Notes under the pieces: model-generated
What the model was told of the DNA's origin: nothing
The model's input: only the letters and a program-made list of their open reading frames with translations
Databases searched by the model: none
In this document: positions 25,143 to 37,600 of the stretch, one piece after another
Numbering within the stretch: the stretch's first letter is position 1
Layout: each line of letters begins with the position of its first letter
Assembly (NCBI GenBank): GCA_000697665.1
Contig: KL197715.1
Location: forward strand, 379,427-443,426
Length of the DNA stretch: 64,000 nucleotides
DNA from: Jaapia argillacea MUCL 33604
Taxonomy: Eukaryota; Basidiomycota; Agaricomycetes; Jaapiales; Jaapiaceae
Direction of reading: 5' to 3'
Program-made: the position numbers and the translations under genes

Positions 25143-27187
25143 TTAGTCGTCGCCTTCTCCATCATCGTATCCGTACATCCCTTCGCCACCTTCTGGCAGT
25201 CGTTCAATCATATACCTATCGACGGGAAGAAAAGTTAGTCATTGATTGAGGCAGGGATGGGTGGAGTTTGACGCACTCAACCTCCTCCCTGAGGTCCGCG
25301 CAATAGCGATCTGAAGAAGAGATAAGTATAGGCGGCTACGATTTGGAAGAGAAGACAAACCCAAAGGTAGATCCGACTTGTCATTGCCTGAAAGAGATGC
25401 CACTTTATTGATAAAGGGAATTTTACTGGGAGGTCGAGATAACGTACCGAAGGGATTCTCAATCTCGTCGGCGATACCTTCAATACCCATAAATGTAAAC
25501 GCGACAACGGTAACTATAGGTATCATGCTCCACCCAAGCTCCTTTATGAGCGTGAAGGGCAACGCGAAGAGATACAACGTCACGGATTGCTTCAGGTGAA
25601 TACGATCTATATGATGGCGCAAGGGACCGAGTGAGCGAGCGAGGGGCAAGAGATAGGGGGAACGAACGAACAGGAAACCGGGATGGGAGTGTTTGCGACA
25701 CGTTCCATGGCTGTCATTTGGTCAACCATGCCTTGTACCCTGGGAGTGCCCATGAGCATCATCCAAAAACAAAGTAGAGAGCCATGGCACTCACAAAACG
25801 TTCATGGCGTTGGTTCCAGCTGGTCCTACAGTTTCCAAGAGACCATCTCTTTTGAACATGAAGATAGCGCGCGAGATCTCATGTGCGATCCTGCCGAAAG
25901 GGGTTACAAAGTGAGCGGCACAGTACTGAAGGCTCCAGCAAAAATGAACTTACAACAAAGGGAGAGGCAATGAGAGCGGCTCAGAGTAAGGGTGGAACTG
26001 AACAGTCCTATGCGAGTCACTCAAAAGCGGGGTCGTAGGCCCCACCTTCCCCTTACTCCTTTTCGGCCTAACCCTCTTCGTAGCAGCACCTTCTGGCGGA
26101 GTAACAGTCCCGCTCTCAGAAACCGTCTGGCCACCCTCACTCTTCCCATTCGTCTGTGCAATACTCACATAGGACGCACGTGGTGAGCTCTTTGTAGTGG
26201 TGGTATACCCACCCTCATCAAACTTGGCAAACGAGTGAGGTAGAACTCCACGGAAGTCGTCATAATGTGTACCATCTTCCTCGCGCAAGTAGTGTCGGAC
26301 CGCATAGGCGAAGGAGACGCAGAGTTTGAGGACTTCGACTTTCTTGCGGTGGACTTGGTGAGGGGTTAGGGTGATGGTCGAGCGACCTGGAAGTTGGGGC
26401 GAGTCAGAGGGGGGAAGAGAGACGTTGATCCAGATTAGACGGGTTAGATTGCGAATCTACAAGAGAAACGTGGGTTCAATAGGCTGGAGTGATGGAACAA
26501 GACACTGACATTGGTTGTCATCCCAGCAAATCCCTTTCGGCCTTCATAGTACCGATCATAGGAAGTGCTAAAAAGCGATGAGGGGCCAGCAACGCGTCAC
26601 TCAAGGTAAGATCACGTACCCATTCCTGCAAGGCAACCATAAAGTCAGTTACACACAAATAGCCAGTTGAAAACATGAATCTTACCTGAATACCAAGATC
26701 AAGCCAACCTAACGTTTGCCAAAGCTTGTCGTTAAACTGAAAATTTACTAGAAAGGAGTTGAGTAACTACTCACGACAACAGCCACGACTGGGATCACTG
26801 AGTTGGTGAGGGTGACATTCCATCCTTTCTTAAACAAATACGCAATGAAAGTGGACCAAATTGTGACCGTCAAGACAGGGCCCAAGATACGGCTGATAAT
26901 CTAAGAGCCACCGAGCGTCAGAGCGAGGGTTATGCACCACAAAGATGTAATCGCGCACACTGCCTTCGACCCGAAAAACATCAGGGAGCCAAGAGTACTG
27001 AGAACTTTATTTTAGTACGACAAACACCAATGCTTGAAGAACTCGCACCTTTCTCAAGTGGGCCCTCCGGATCCTTGGAGGCTAAAGAATCAAGTTCAGT
27101 TGAACAAATTACCTCGAAACAAGGCGAGCGATTAACCTTCATCGAACTGAGCATAGAACTGGCCTGCCTGGACGGTCCAGCGGTCAT
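25143..27187 (-). CDS. Bestrophin-like (UPF0187/RFP-TM) anion channel membrane protein
   Basis: Members form pentameric chloride or anion channels. The ATG at 27187 gives MTAGPSRQASSMLSSMKVNR. The frame continues over several short exons: VLSTLGSLMFFGSKA, IISRILGPVLTVTIWSTFIAYL, GWNVTLTNSVIPVVAV, NDKLWQTLGLILVFRNSTSYDRYYEGRK (the most diagnostic block) and TNIRNLTRLIWINVSLPP. A basic, Ser/Thr-rich cytoplasmic loop (about 26000-26240) is followed by IAHEISRAIFMFKRDGLLE and QMTAMERVANTPIP. Near the C-terminus, PFTLIKELGWSMIPIVTVVA and FTFMGIEGIADEIENPFG are hallmark bestrophin motifs. It ends YGYDDGEGDD, with the stop at 25143-25145. Cellular membrane and ion are not readable from the sequence. 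Confidence 0.92.
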
Positions 27188-27774
27188 ATTTCCTGAGGTG
27201 AGCAACCAAGTAGGTATGTAGAAATCGTCAAGTTCGTGAGGGTCGTGAGATGGGGGGATATCGATGGGGCTAGTGGTGGTGCTGAGAGGATAGGGACCAA
27301 GGCGTCAAAAGGGATCACGAGGGATAAATGAATCCACGTGAGTTCATCGGCATGGTTCTCTCGGAGGCATGAAAAGGCCGATACCTCGTCCCCTTCCTTC
27401 AATGCCGAGCACATCATGATTGGTTCTTACTGTACCAGATACGACTGGTTCTTATCTCTCCTAGACAAAGTATTCGCGGAACGAAGCCGGTGCGCAATGT
27501 GTCGCCCAACGATGTCGTACGGACGTGATCACTTTCTCCATGATTTGACATCTATCATCACATCTTCGGAATCATATGGTAAAGGATGCTCCAAGGACGT
27601 GAAGTCATCAATTTAGCTACAGTTTGGCTCCTATATATACAAGATTTTTCCTTTGCTACAGTGGTTCAATATTGACGATACATATGTTGGTGCATCCACC
27701 CAGTAGAATGTCGACCTCTATCATTTTTCACCATCAACGTGGCCTCAAGATTGACGGATGGCCGAGGGGTTGAT
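27188..27774. other. Intergenic, no gene recognised
   Basis: About 590 bases lie between two minus-strand genes, and part of it should be the channel promoter. A CTATATATAC block near 27632 is TATA-like. No coding content is recognised. Confidence 0.4.
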
Positions 27775-29771
27775 CTAGCATTGCGTAGAACCTATCTGAT
27801 ATGTGCGGGGAGGAGGCATTGGTCCACCAAACATATTTCGCGATACTATGGACTGCAAGTATAATTCTGTGAGGCATCCAAAAACGCTGCCAAGGGAAGG
27901 ACGAACAACAATAGTCCCCATATCATCTTGCGCCATGGCAGGACCTGTCATTGAGCTATCTTCTTGCCTGAGAATACTTGGCGAAAAGTTAAGGGTAAGG
28001 GTCCCATCAGTCAACTTGCTGCGAAGATGCCTCCGTGCATTCAACCTGGAAAAAGATCAGACCATGACGCCAAGTCTAGGACGGTGTAAATTTTAACCAA
28101 CATTGCCATGAATGAGTTCGCATACACTTGAAGGCAACTGGGTCAGGGTGTGTTAGAAAATAACAGGAGCAGGCACGTACATCTTGTGTAGACAAATTCC
28201 ATCGCAAGGAAGGCGAGAGACCCAGCTGTTGCGTGGTACTATCAATACATAGATTGTCAGTTCAAAATTTCACCGCTGAGATCTGCGCCTCCAACGTACG
28301 AGAACAATGTAAACTATAGCCGCTGCGCTAAGAGTTGTCAGAGAAAGCTTCAGCGAGGCTCCAGAATCGAGGAGAGACCCTGATACTACCCACCTCGTAA
28401 GCACACCACTGCCGACGGTGTATTGAATGAGACGAGACATGAGGTCATCGGACCTGACGGTAGACAGACATGAACAAAAAATGATATAGGGTTGCGACAA
28501 AGACCAACCTCCGCTGACCAATGAATCCTTGACGAAGGATCATCACCATGGCCAATGCTATGAGAGCATCGAGGACAGGCGCTTCACCCATCATAAGGTA
28601 GGCCCACCACTGCAAAATATGTGCTTGAGAAGCCCGATCTCTGGGTGTTCGGGAGAATACCCACCGCATTAACCTCAGCCACTTTCATGTCGGGGCTGGT
28701 CGAGAGGTGGCGGTCAGCTCAGCACATAAAAGAAGGAAGGGGGAATTACAGCATAACAAAGAAGACTTTAGGCAGCGATGAGCGGCCTGCAAATCAGCGA
28801 CAGGGGAAGAGTACCCACTAATGCAGACACCTACCGCATGACGTCAATAATGAGGAATAATATGACGAGGCGGAGACGGACCAACAGACGCGATCCACGC
28901 AATAACCATCAAGACAGACTGTAAAGAGGATTCAAACAACAACCACAGAAGTTCAGAACCAGCCCTACTAGGATGGTCAATGGACGCTTGTTCTTCCAAT
29001 CTGCTGGAAGCACTAATAACACTGACTAGACCGTCAGGTTCTGAGTGAAGATCATGAGAATAGATTGTCCTACCCATTCCGACCCTACACACGTACAGGC
29101 TGGGTAAAAATTTTGGGTGAGTCCGATGGCTGGTGGAATGATTATGGTGGCGTACGATTGAACAAGCCATACGAGCAAAGCCTACAAAAGATTCAGCCAC
29201 GACAATTGGACGGAAAGTCGCAGGCTTACATGTGAACTGCCCAACGCCTGCTACTGGTAAATAGGAGGACGGTCTGGGAGTTCAGAAAGACAGACCTTAA
29301 AAGTCCTGAACGAGGTGTTATTACTCGCCTATGTCGAAGGAGAGAGTAGACCATACCAAACGACGGAGGGTGGGTAGGTGCTGTCACCATAGTTGGTGAC
29401 CAATAGATAGTACACCAATTTTATTGACATTGCCATATGAAATGCATCAAGAAAGCTGGTGTGTGGTTGGCGGAGGGAGACAGGTTCCGAGTGTGCACTT
29501 ACAACATGGTGGCAACCTATCTCTGACATTAGCCCAGTATGTGTTGGAGTCAAATCATCGCACTAACCGCTAGACGTTGCCATAATGGATCTCGGGAGTA
29601 CGAGGCATAGTAAATGTAGATCTGTAAAGTAAACACCCCAAAAAGCCTTGAAGACGGGTCAGCAATCGGCTTCACAGGAACATTCGAGAGTACGAACATT
29701 GCTCCCACAATCGCTCCCATAAAACATCCTCCGAGACCTTCTTGAAGAGCAGCGATATTAGAAGGAGACAT
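27775..29771 (-). CDS. DUF6534 seven-helix membrane protein (basidiomycete-specific family)
   Basis: A lineage-expanded family of unknown function with a receptor-like seven-helix layout. The ATG at 29771 gives MSPSNIAALQEGLGGCFMGA, the usual family opening with Leu-Gly-Gly-x-x-x-Gly in helix 1. Next comes GVFTLQIYIYYASYSRDPLW (helix 2), then FLDAFHMAMSIKLVYYLLVT and NYGDSTYPPSVVW, FYPACTCVGSEWVGQSILM-like sequence, ELLWLLFESSLQSVLMVIAW, a segment WWAYLMMGEAPVLDALIALA with MVMILRQ, and LMSRLIQYTVGSGVLT. The tail begins LKVYANSFMAMLN then LNARRHLRSKL, the typical last-helix motif of the family. The product ends YQIGSTQC. At least nine short exons are needed, so some boundaries are approximate. 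No ligand or partner is evident. Confidence 0.85.
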
Positions 29772-30735
29772 GATGAAGATGGCAAGGATAGGTGACTCGC
29801 CTGAACCAGCGGGAGGGGAATTTAAATACCCAAGAATAGCGCTGTGGTCAAATTCGCAGACGAACAGATGAATACAAATGTATGCACTACCCAGATAGAG
29901 GGTGGCAAATTTTTGAGCTAGATTGACAAAGTATGACACGAGGAGGTGGGGAAGTGGCGGTGTTCAGGTTATCCGACAGGAGAAAAATCGGCCCTTGATG
30001 TCTTTTCCATCAATAGGTGGTATCATGATTTCGAAAGAACAGGCATGGAGAGTCAGGTAGAGCGTGCAGCTGTGCCTGAAACGAACACGCCCTGTAGTAC
30101 AATATACTTTTTGTGGATACGCGAGCAGCCCGGCAGCCCGAAAAAGGAGCAGTGAATAAACTGATGGGTTCGGGTGCTTCAGGCGGGTCCGTACTCGATC
30201 GCTGCAGGGTAGACATACAAAAGAATCATCGTCCGGGAACTGTTGGGGGTGCAAAGGGGTGCATTCGCACCGACACGATCATGATGGGAAGCGGTGCACA
30301 AGGATGCTTACCTGCCATTTACGCCCATGTAGGACGTAAGCCGATGTTCATCATGTCCCCTGACATGGTCCCGACTAATAGGCTGTACTTACCGGTCGAG
30401 TGCGTTCTCAGCGCTAAAGTAGCTGTCAAAGGCGACGTGGACCGCCGGCTCGTCGCTGTGGTTTTCAAGTCATGCTCCGTTCCACTCTGCCTCACTGCCT
30501 TGCAGGCGAACAGTTCTCCGATACTGTCAATCCACTTCACCCTGGTTCCGCAGCTTTCCCCTATGTAATATATGCCCAGGCTTTCCTCACTCGTCCGTTG
30601 GTTGTCGAGTTACGAGTCGAATATATTCCGAAGGCACGCTGTTGATAGACGCCATCAGCTAACACCTTCTTTGAAGTAAGGTTTGCACAGGTTTTCACCC
30701 GGTCCGAGACGCATGCATCGTGGATCAATACCTAC
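29772..30735. other. Intergenic, no gene recognised
   Basis: Nearly 1 kb between the DUF6534 gene and the Mutator-like element. Open frames on both strands (for example 30113-30568 plus) carry no recognised domain and have unremarkable composition. Confidence 0.4.
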
Positions 30736-30744
30736 TTGTCTGTT
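30736..30744. repeat. Left target-site duplication of the MULE
   Basis: TTGTCTGTT, identical to 32341-32349 on the far side of the element. Confidence 0.75.
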
Positions 30745-30750
30745 AGTTGA

Positions 30751-32071
30751 TCACTTTCCGCCGACTTCCCCACGCCAAAACGAGTAATATCGCACGCCAC
30801 TCAACTGTGATTGCGGTGCGTTGTCATCGGTCATAAAGTGCTTTGGTACGACACAAGGATTTCGGGATCGGAGAAGCATCAAGAAGTAGTCAACCGTAAG
30901 TTCAGTAGCGTTAGATGAGATCATCCACGAGATTGGAACACCTGTCAACAATTACGATCAAATCTTGCTGTGCCGAGAAAATTGGCCAGCTCACCATGTC
31001 CCCACGAATCCCTCACAAGAACTGTGAATAGGTTCATGTTCTCGTATTGTGTGGTGTTGTGAGTTGCATCAATGCCTGCAAAATTGGGCCCGTATTTTTC
31101 AAACATCTCCCGTTGGAAGTTCGTCTGAATAACGACCACAAAGGTATCTGAGGCTAAATTAGATCCCTTCGGTGCTGGATCACAGCTGCCTTTGAAGGCG
31201 AGGAGTGCATCTCCCTTCCTCAGCCTTTCTACCCACTGGAGAGTCGATTCACCATCATTACGGTGCAAACGAATCTTCTCGGCATCTATTCCTTTCTACG
31301 GAAGTGATAGAGCGCACATCAATCTCCATTAGGTAAATTCAGGATTCAATTAGAAGTACGCACCTTGATGCGCATAATGTCAGCCATGTCAATGAAATGC
31401 TCCCGTCGCGTTGAGGTTTCTTTCAAGGCCTCCCAATCTGAATGAACACGACCTTGAACTAGGGGAAGCTATCGTGGAATTAAATTGGGGTAAAATGGCG
31501 AGAAAATCAATCAACTCACAATAACCTTTGGCTGAAGCCCAACCCTCAACATTTCTGCAATCTCGATGCGCATCTCGGTTGTAATTCGCGTGAATCTAAC
31601 ATTGCTTCTACCGATTGGGTGATCGTGCTCCTCCTTGTAATAACCACGGAGATTCGTGACCTCAGGGTACTTCTTGACAACGAGTCGACAGGGACAGTTT
31701 GTCCGTTTGGTGGGGATCTTGCGGTTCCAATCAGGATTCTTCTTCTCGTAACGCTTGATTCCTCCAGTTCCGTGGCGAGCACAAACATAGTAGAAGTGTT
31801 CCCCACCCTTTCCCTTCCCATCTATCTTCTTCTTGGCCCTCCGAAGCTCGATACACTTCTCCTCCTGCTCCTTCCGCAGCCAGACCTGGAACTCTTCTAG
31901 CGAGGACCACTCAAGATTGTATTTTCCAGACTCGGAGTCTTGCTGGTACTTTCCGTGGACTGGTGCATCGGAGTGCAGTTGGAAACTTGAGAAGAGATGG
32001 CCAGTAGAAGGTAGATCTTCGTGTATTGGGGGCAGAATAGTGGTGTCGAGCTTGAATTTTGATACAGACAT
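30751..32071 (-). CDS. MULE transposase, shortened at the C-terminus
   Basis: The ATG at 32071 gives MSVSKFKLDTTILPPIHEDL. Exon 1 includes WSSLEEFQVWLRKEQEEKCI and a WRKY-GCM1/FLYWCH-like zinc finger (TNCPCRLVVKKYPE ... EEHDHPIG), which binds DNA in such transposases. After a GTGAGT intron comes LPLVQGRVHSDWEALKE, DMADIMRIK, then KGIDAEKIRLHRNDGES and TLQWVERLRKG. The MULE catalytic region opens with FAGIDATHNTTQYENMNLFT (first catalytic Asp) and continues VPISWMISSNATELTVDYFL and FMTDDNAPQ (second Asp). The frame then departs from the family and stops at 30751-30753 inside the terminal repeat. The third acidic residue and the usual C-terminal zinc region are not visible, so activity is unlikely. 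All readable exons are open. Confidence 0.8.
30756..30776 (+). repeat. Left terminal inverted repeat core of the MULE
   Basis: Twenty-one bases, beginning TTCCGCCGAC, that match 32309-32329 without mismatch in inverted orientation. The 11 bases outside (30745-30755) match their counterpart at only about 5 positions. Confidence 0.85.
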
Positions 32072-32308
32072 AATCTCAGTCCCGAGGTGCAGCTCAGAAA
32101 CAGTGGCAGCCAGTTTGAACCACCCCAACCGCGTTCTGTGGCCTCTCCATGATGGTGTGCATTGGCCAGCCACAATCCCCAGGAAAGGAAAGTCCTCGAA
32201 AACGATTTGTTTTGGGTTATCGAGGATAACAGAATATTATCAAGGCTTTTGCGGCGGGACGGCGCGTTTGCCACAGTATCGGAGGGTCCAAGCGATGTTG
32301 CCTTTTCA

Positions 32309-32329
32309 GGCGTGGGGAAGTCGGCGGAA
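32309..32329 (-). repeat. Right terminal inverted repeat core of the MULE
   Basis: Exact reverse complement of 30756-30776. It lies 238 bases upstream of the transposase ATG at 32071, so it would precede or form part of the element's promoter. Confidence 0.85.
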
Positions 32330-32340
32330 TCTCAAAAGCT

Positions 32341-32349
32341 TTGTCTGTT
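32341..32349. repeat. Right target-site duplication of the MULE
   Basis: TTGTCTGTT, identical to 30736-30744, at the same 11-base distance from the inverted-repeat core as on the left. Confidence 0.75.
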
Positions 32350-32700
32350 CCGCCGGACGTCCACAAGAGTTATGAAATTAGCGTCGTTGACAACTTGATA
32401 GGAGGTTAACCTGCGTCCTATCACTTTACACCAAGTCATGGTGACTTGACATTCGCTCCTCCAACCCAACAACCCACGGAGAACTGAGATATCGCCAGCT
32501 AAGATAATTGTACAATCCACGATTCAAACTACAAGGTAAAGCGAGGAGGGAGGCCGCCATTGTCTGGTGGGATAGTCTACGAGAACAACATCGAAAGCAT
32601 AGGCAAAGCGATACAGGAGAGCAAGCGATAAAAATGCAACAAAAAATCAAGTCCGCTGGAATCCAGCGTGGCAACTTGTGATCATACACTTCGAAGGGGG
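32350..32700. other. Spacer between the MULE and the Ser/Pro-rich gene
   Basis: No gene seen. This is the 3' flank of the minus-strand gene that ends at 32701. Confidence 0.4.
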
Positions 32701-33945
32701 CTAACCGAAGTATGCATTGGCTCCTAGGACAGGGGTACTGAAAGGAGATTCCAACTCATGCAACTCGTCCATTCGCCTACCAGGGGGAAATGTACACGTC
32801 GTTAGTGGCGAAGAAAGCGCCCCATCCCTCGCGATAGGACTAGGATTAAAAAACCTCTCGGTTCCGCTTGCTGATAATGGAGAAGGAGGCATCCTAGTCG
32901 CGTGGGAGTACGAGAGCCTTCTGGGTAAACACAGTACGGGACGCGTCTTGGAATGAAGGCGTAACATCGGTGGCCGACCGGGCACAGGTGAAGATGATCG
33001 TGAGGAATTGGCGCTCGACAGTGCCATTTCAGACTGAAATGTTGGGGAATAATAGGCTGCAAGTGGGGAGGGAAGGCCGGTCGACCATTGACTTGCTGTG
33101 AGCTTGGAACGTTCCTCTGGTCGGACGGTGTGACGTGGGGTCTCCGGGGGTTCTAGAGGTGTGTGAAGCATTTGTTCAAGTGGAGTTTGGGGGATTGGGG
33201 TTTGTGGTTCTGATGGGATGAAGCCCTCGCTTGACACTGCCGATGGGAAGGATTGGGAGATGGGGATGTTGACTTGACAGTGGAGAGCAGGGATATTGGA
33301 AGCGAGACGGCGGCGAGACATCGAGGAAGATGATTGGCGAGGAGGGAGAGAAGCGGTCGGATAGGTGCTGGTAGGCTCTATGGGTTCCGATGAACCCCAC
33401 GTATATGCAGTTGATGGCTCCGACACGTCCATAGCATCCATATCCATAGGTTCTCCAACATCCTCATGTATGCCCTCGAGCCTGTCGCGAGAACGACTCA
33501 GGTCTTTGCGTTGAAACGGGACCCAAGCTGGTCGACGCGTCAGTACTGACCGCCTTACGGACCGATTAAGTTGCACTCACGCAAAACGCTCGTAGTTTGG
33601 GAGTCATCCCTCAACAAACGGTCCTGCACCTGCTGCAACGTGAGCGCTTGACCTGACCTGGCTTCGACGAAGCTTCGTATGAGTTCGCATCGGTGAGCGG
33701 ACACGGGGCTCTGATCCGTGTGATAAATTGAGAGACCTTGCAATGATCCGAATTAGCTTCCAACTCGCACCCAAAGGGATGAGATCATAATTACCTTCAG
33801 CAAACGCGCTGGCTACTTCTTCTGTCCATTCTACTCCCGCGTCTATGATGTTGTCCACGCGACGAACGCGATCGTAGCTGAGACCCGCGTCAAAATTGGC
33901 GAGTGAGGGTGAATTTTCGAGCATCGTTTGGTCTTCGGCGTCCAT
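32701..33945 (-). CDS. Ser/Pro-rich protein of unknown function
   Basis: The ATG at 33945 gives MDAEDQTMLENSPSLANFDA, then RVRRVDNIIDAGVEWTEEVA. After an intron (about 33796-33737) the frame reads LSIYHTDQSPVSAHRCELIR, SFVEARSGQALTLQQVQDRL and LRDDSQTTSVLRE. After another intron (about 33580-33530) it reads PAWVPFQRKDLSRSRDRLEG, then about 260 residues dominated by Ser, Pro, Thr and Arg, ending ELESPFSTPVLGANAYFG. The first about 110 residues are helical and possibly folded; the rest is probably disordered with many SP/TP sites, as in proline-directed kinase targets. No family is recognised. An ACGCGT box lies 140 bases upstream of the ATG. Confidence 0.65.
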
Positions 33946-34668
33946 GAAAGCGATTTGGGATGTTGGTAGGCGGGTAAAGAGGGGATTCTGGGGGGAATAG
34001 GGATGCTCTGCGCGCTATTTATTGGGAAAATGAACTTCTATGGATGGAGTCTCGCCAACTGCTGAACTTGTCGCGTCCGCCGCGACGCGTGACGCAATCA
34101 CCAAATTAGTCTCCGGGCGGGTTCCGCAACGCGAACAGACACTCCAGGAAATGGAGCTAACACATGCGAAATGAACAACACAGGATGCTGTCCGGCTGCA
34201 GGTGAAGTAAATAGATATCCAGGGAACCATTGGGCAAAGGCACACTAAAATGTTGACTGAGATGGGAGAGTCGCCAGTTTGCTATCGGTGGCCATCGGGG
34301 CCGGGGTGTCCGAATATCTGCCAAAATCAGGCGAAGTAAAATAGCAGTTGTGGGGGACGACCTTGTGCGACAGTTGTGATTAAAATGCAGAGAAAGACAA
34401 AGACAAGGGTTGACAACAACGTTGAACATTGCAACTGTCCTGGAACCGACAAAAATCTATTCGCTCGGCAGTCCGAGGCCACGTGGGTTAAGGCTTTTTT
34501 GAAATCCAAAAAACATTTCCTCCTCGATCACAGCCACTGCTTTGAAAACTCTGGTACTCGGCGGGACCTCGTCTCGGAGGTGTTTTCTGTTCTCGATATC
34601 GTCTGCGGCTAGTCTATCGTCTATTTGCTTGGATTGGATTGGGCTCCCAGCCATAAGTTCTCCCAATT
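33946..34668. other. Divergent intergenic region between the Ser/Pro-rich gene and POL5
   Basis: 723 bases with no gene seen. ACGCGT at 34085-34090 is a single MluI-box match and may be chance. A T-rich tract (34494-34515) precedes POL5. Confidence 0.4.
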
Positions 34669-37600
34669 ATGTCGACGACTCTTCCGCTTTTCTGGCATCT
34701 GTCCTCCAACTCGAAAAAGGAACGAATCGAAGCATCTGTAAAGCTCATAGGCACGCTCGAGCAATTCCAAGCCCAATTCGTGCCCAAGGAAGCCTCCGAA
34801 CCCTCTTCTGAGGATGAGGACCAAGAAGATTCTAGTGAGGGGCAGGAAGAAGGGGGGCTCGATGCGCTTAACGCACAGGATGTCTCTTACTCTATTCGGC
34901 GGCTCATACGAGGCCTTGCTAGCCCTAGAGAGAGCAGCCGACTTGGGTTTGCTGTCGCCTTGACCGAGGTTTGTTTTGCCATTCCAAACTTTTAACTGGA
35001 TAAAATCGGTGCATTCAGTGACCCTCAATTTCTTCACAGCTACTCTCGCGAATCAACACTGTGACCTGCTCCCAAATTCTTTCTCTCATCCTTGACTCCT
35101 CGAAAACTCAAGGTTCAATGACGGGCCAAGAGGAACGTGATATGCTCTTCGCACGTCTATTCGGTCTTACATCTATCATTCAATCCGGACTCCTCCTCCG
35201 ACAAACTCCTCTACCCACCTCTTCTACTGGCGCATCAAGCCTTATTGGATTCAGAGATCTTGTTACCCAACTCTTAACTTTGGGGGAGAAAAAGTCTTGG
35301 TTACGGGAAAATGCTTGGTGGACGCTTGGTTTAGCCGTCGACGGTCTCAATGAATCGACCGTGCCGTGGAAAGAAGAGGCTGTTGAAGAGACTTTGAAGC
35401 AAGTATTTGGAGGGGAAGAAAAATATAGTAAAGGTTGGTTCCCGGAGAAGGTGGCACTGGCAGTGAAGCTGCAGGCGGAGTACCCTGGTAGAAACTGGAG
35501 ACAAGTCTTGGTACCAACTTTCAAACATCCCGATTTGTTGAGCACGCCGAACCTTGCTACGTTGGCCAAAGTCTTGAAGGTAACCCTTCATTTTGTATAT
35601 ATCCTCGCGCTGGTATTGACTGAAGCATTGGTTTGTTTTAGGAATCAGGCGCCGACGATGAGGAAGAAGAGGGATTAAAGTCTACGCCTGCTTCATGGAA
35701 ACCCAAGATTCACTACGTTTGGGATATTCTGCTTGACAACCTCCTCCCTCCCCAAGGGTCAGGTCGACAACCAAAAGGATCCTTCCAAGAATTCTTCAGG
35801 ATCGTCGTAGATGGTACGTCCCAAATTGGTGATCCAATTTCCCGTTTCGGGCTATGGAACCCCCGTATTCGTCTCTTTCCCTCATACTGACGGATCGCTG
35901 GGGGGTTTAGAGTCCTTTTTTGCCGCGACGGCATCCCAAGAACGCAAATATTGGGGATTTCAGATTTTCCAAAATGCACTTCGGCGAGCCAGCGTCGACG
36001 ACGTACCAATGCTGTTTACGAAGAACTTTATGCGCACTTGGATCAACCATCTATCAAACAATGATCGGTATTTGCATAAGGCTGCTAGACAGGTTGTTAG
36101 TCACCTTCATTTACCCCCTCATTTGGTTGGCAATATCTCACTCGATGTTGGCGACTTCTTGACAGGCAACCGAGATGCAGTCAGTTGTAGAAAAGAACCC
36201 CACCATCGGGTTCACCCTTATCCTTCAACTCACTGGAGTCAACGGCAATAAACAGTTCGACAAGTTGACAAGGACGAAAACTGTGGAGTCGATACTCACC
36301 TCCATGGACGCAGATGGGATCAATAGCTACATTGATTACTTACTCAAACAAGTTAATGAAGGGTCTGTCACTGAATCGTATGTCGCTTCCCTTTCACACC
36401 CCAGCCAAGCTTATACGTCGTGATTCCAGGACCGATATGCAGGTTGTAAACTCGAGAAGAGCTTGGATTGTTGACCAGTTGGCTGCTCTCATACGGAATG
36501 GAGCGATACCGAAAAGCGATGATTGGATCCAGTTGATATTGGATTGGCTAGTCGTCCATGGACTTTTCGTTGTCAAGAAGAAGTCTAGCAAAAGCATTTA
36601 TCGCGCTGTATGTGTGTCTCTCGTTCCTTCCCAGTCCAAAATTGAACTTTTCCTTGATTATTAGCTTCACGCCGTTCCATCCCCAGCCTTTTCAGAGGAC
36701 CTCCAAGGCGCCTGTCGATCACGACTTCTCAGCTGTCTCGCCGATTTGACTGCGCATACAGCCTCTCGGAAGACCGGCGGCGACAAGCCGCCAAAGATGT
36801 CGGGAGTGGCGTCTGATGGAAAGTTCTGGGTCGCGAAGGTTTTTGCCACCATCCAAGCCCTGGAACGAGAGACGAAATATGTCGAATCAATCGTCGAGTT
36901 TGATGAAGAAGACGTGGAGATTCACAAGAAAGCGCAAGGTGCTATCGCGCAGCTAGAGACGGTACCTTTATTTGGAATTTTTCACGTTAGCTGCAGCTAA
37001 CACACTCGTAGGTTTCTGGTTCACAGGCCGAGCCCGCGAAAGGTGCGGAGTTGCTTCTACTCTCTACGCTCGTACACCAGTACTGCGCAGACGAAGACGA
37101 AAAAACGGACACCGAGGCTCTCGAGGTCACATCCCTTACTTCCTTCATGAAAAATCTCGCCAACTGATATCCGCAAATAGGCATGTATCGACGCTGCATC
37201 GCGATTACTCCCTCCCGCCGAAACCAAAAGAAGTAAAAAGTCACGCAAATCCGAGTCCCAACCTGTTGTCTCATCAGATGAACTGCCCGCACCTGTCGAC
37301 GTCATGGTCGACACCATCATTGGATTCTTGGAACAGTCGACCCTCTATATGCGTACAGTTGCCAACCAGGTCTTCTCTCTTCTCTCCAGCGAAGTCAAAG
37401 AGAGCGCGATCGACTTGATACTTGCCGTGAGTTGGGTTGGTGCGGTCCGTTTCCCGTCGTTAACTGCTGTTGTAGCAACTTGAACGTCGCGACCCTGCTG
37501 ACTTAGCAAAAGACGATGATGAAGATGACGAAATGGAGGAGGATCAGGACGAGGACGAGGACGCTGGAAGCAAAGATGATGATGACGAGAGCGCCGACAG

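Larger units (their letters stand above)
30745..32340 (-). mobile_element. Short Mutator-like DNA transposon (MULE) with terminal inverted repeats and a 9-bp target duplication
   Basis: A 21-base segment at 30756-30776 recurs perfectly inverted at 32309-32329, and a weaker match continues inward (AAAA..., ATCGC). Just outside, the 9-mer TTGTCTGTT stands as a direct repeat at 30736-30744 and 32341-32349. Exactly 11 bases separate it from the inverted repeat on each side. A 9-bp target duplication is characteristic of the Mutator superfamily, and the enclosed gene codes a MULE-type transposase. The element is about 1.6 kb, small for an autonomous MULE, and the coding frame runs into the terminal repeat. 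It is therefore probably an internally shortened derivative. The intact target duplication and nearly perfect core ends argue for a fairly recent insertion. Confidence 0.82.
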
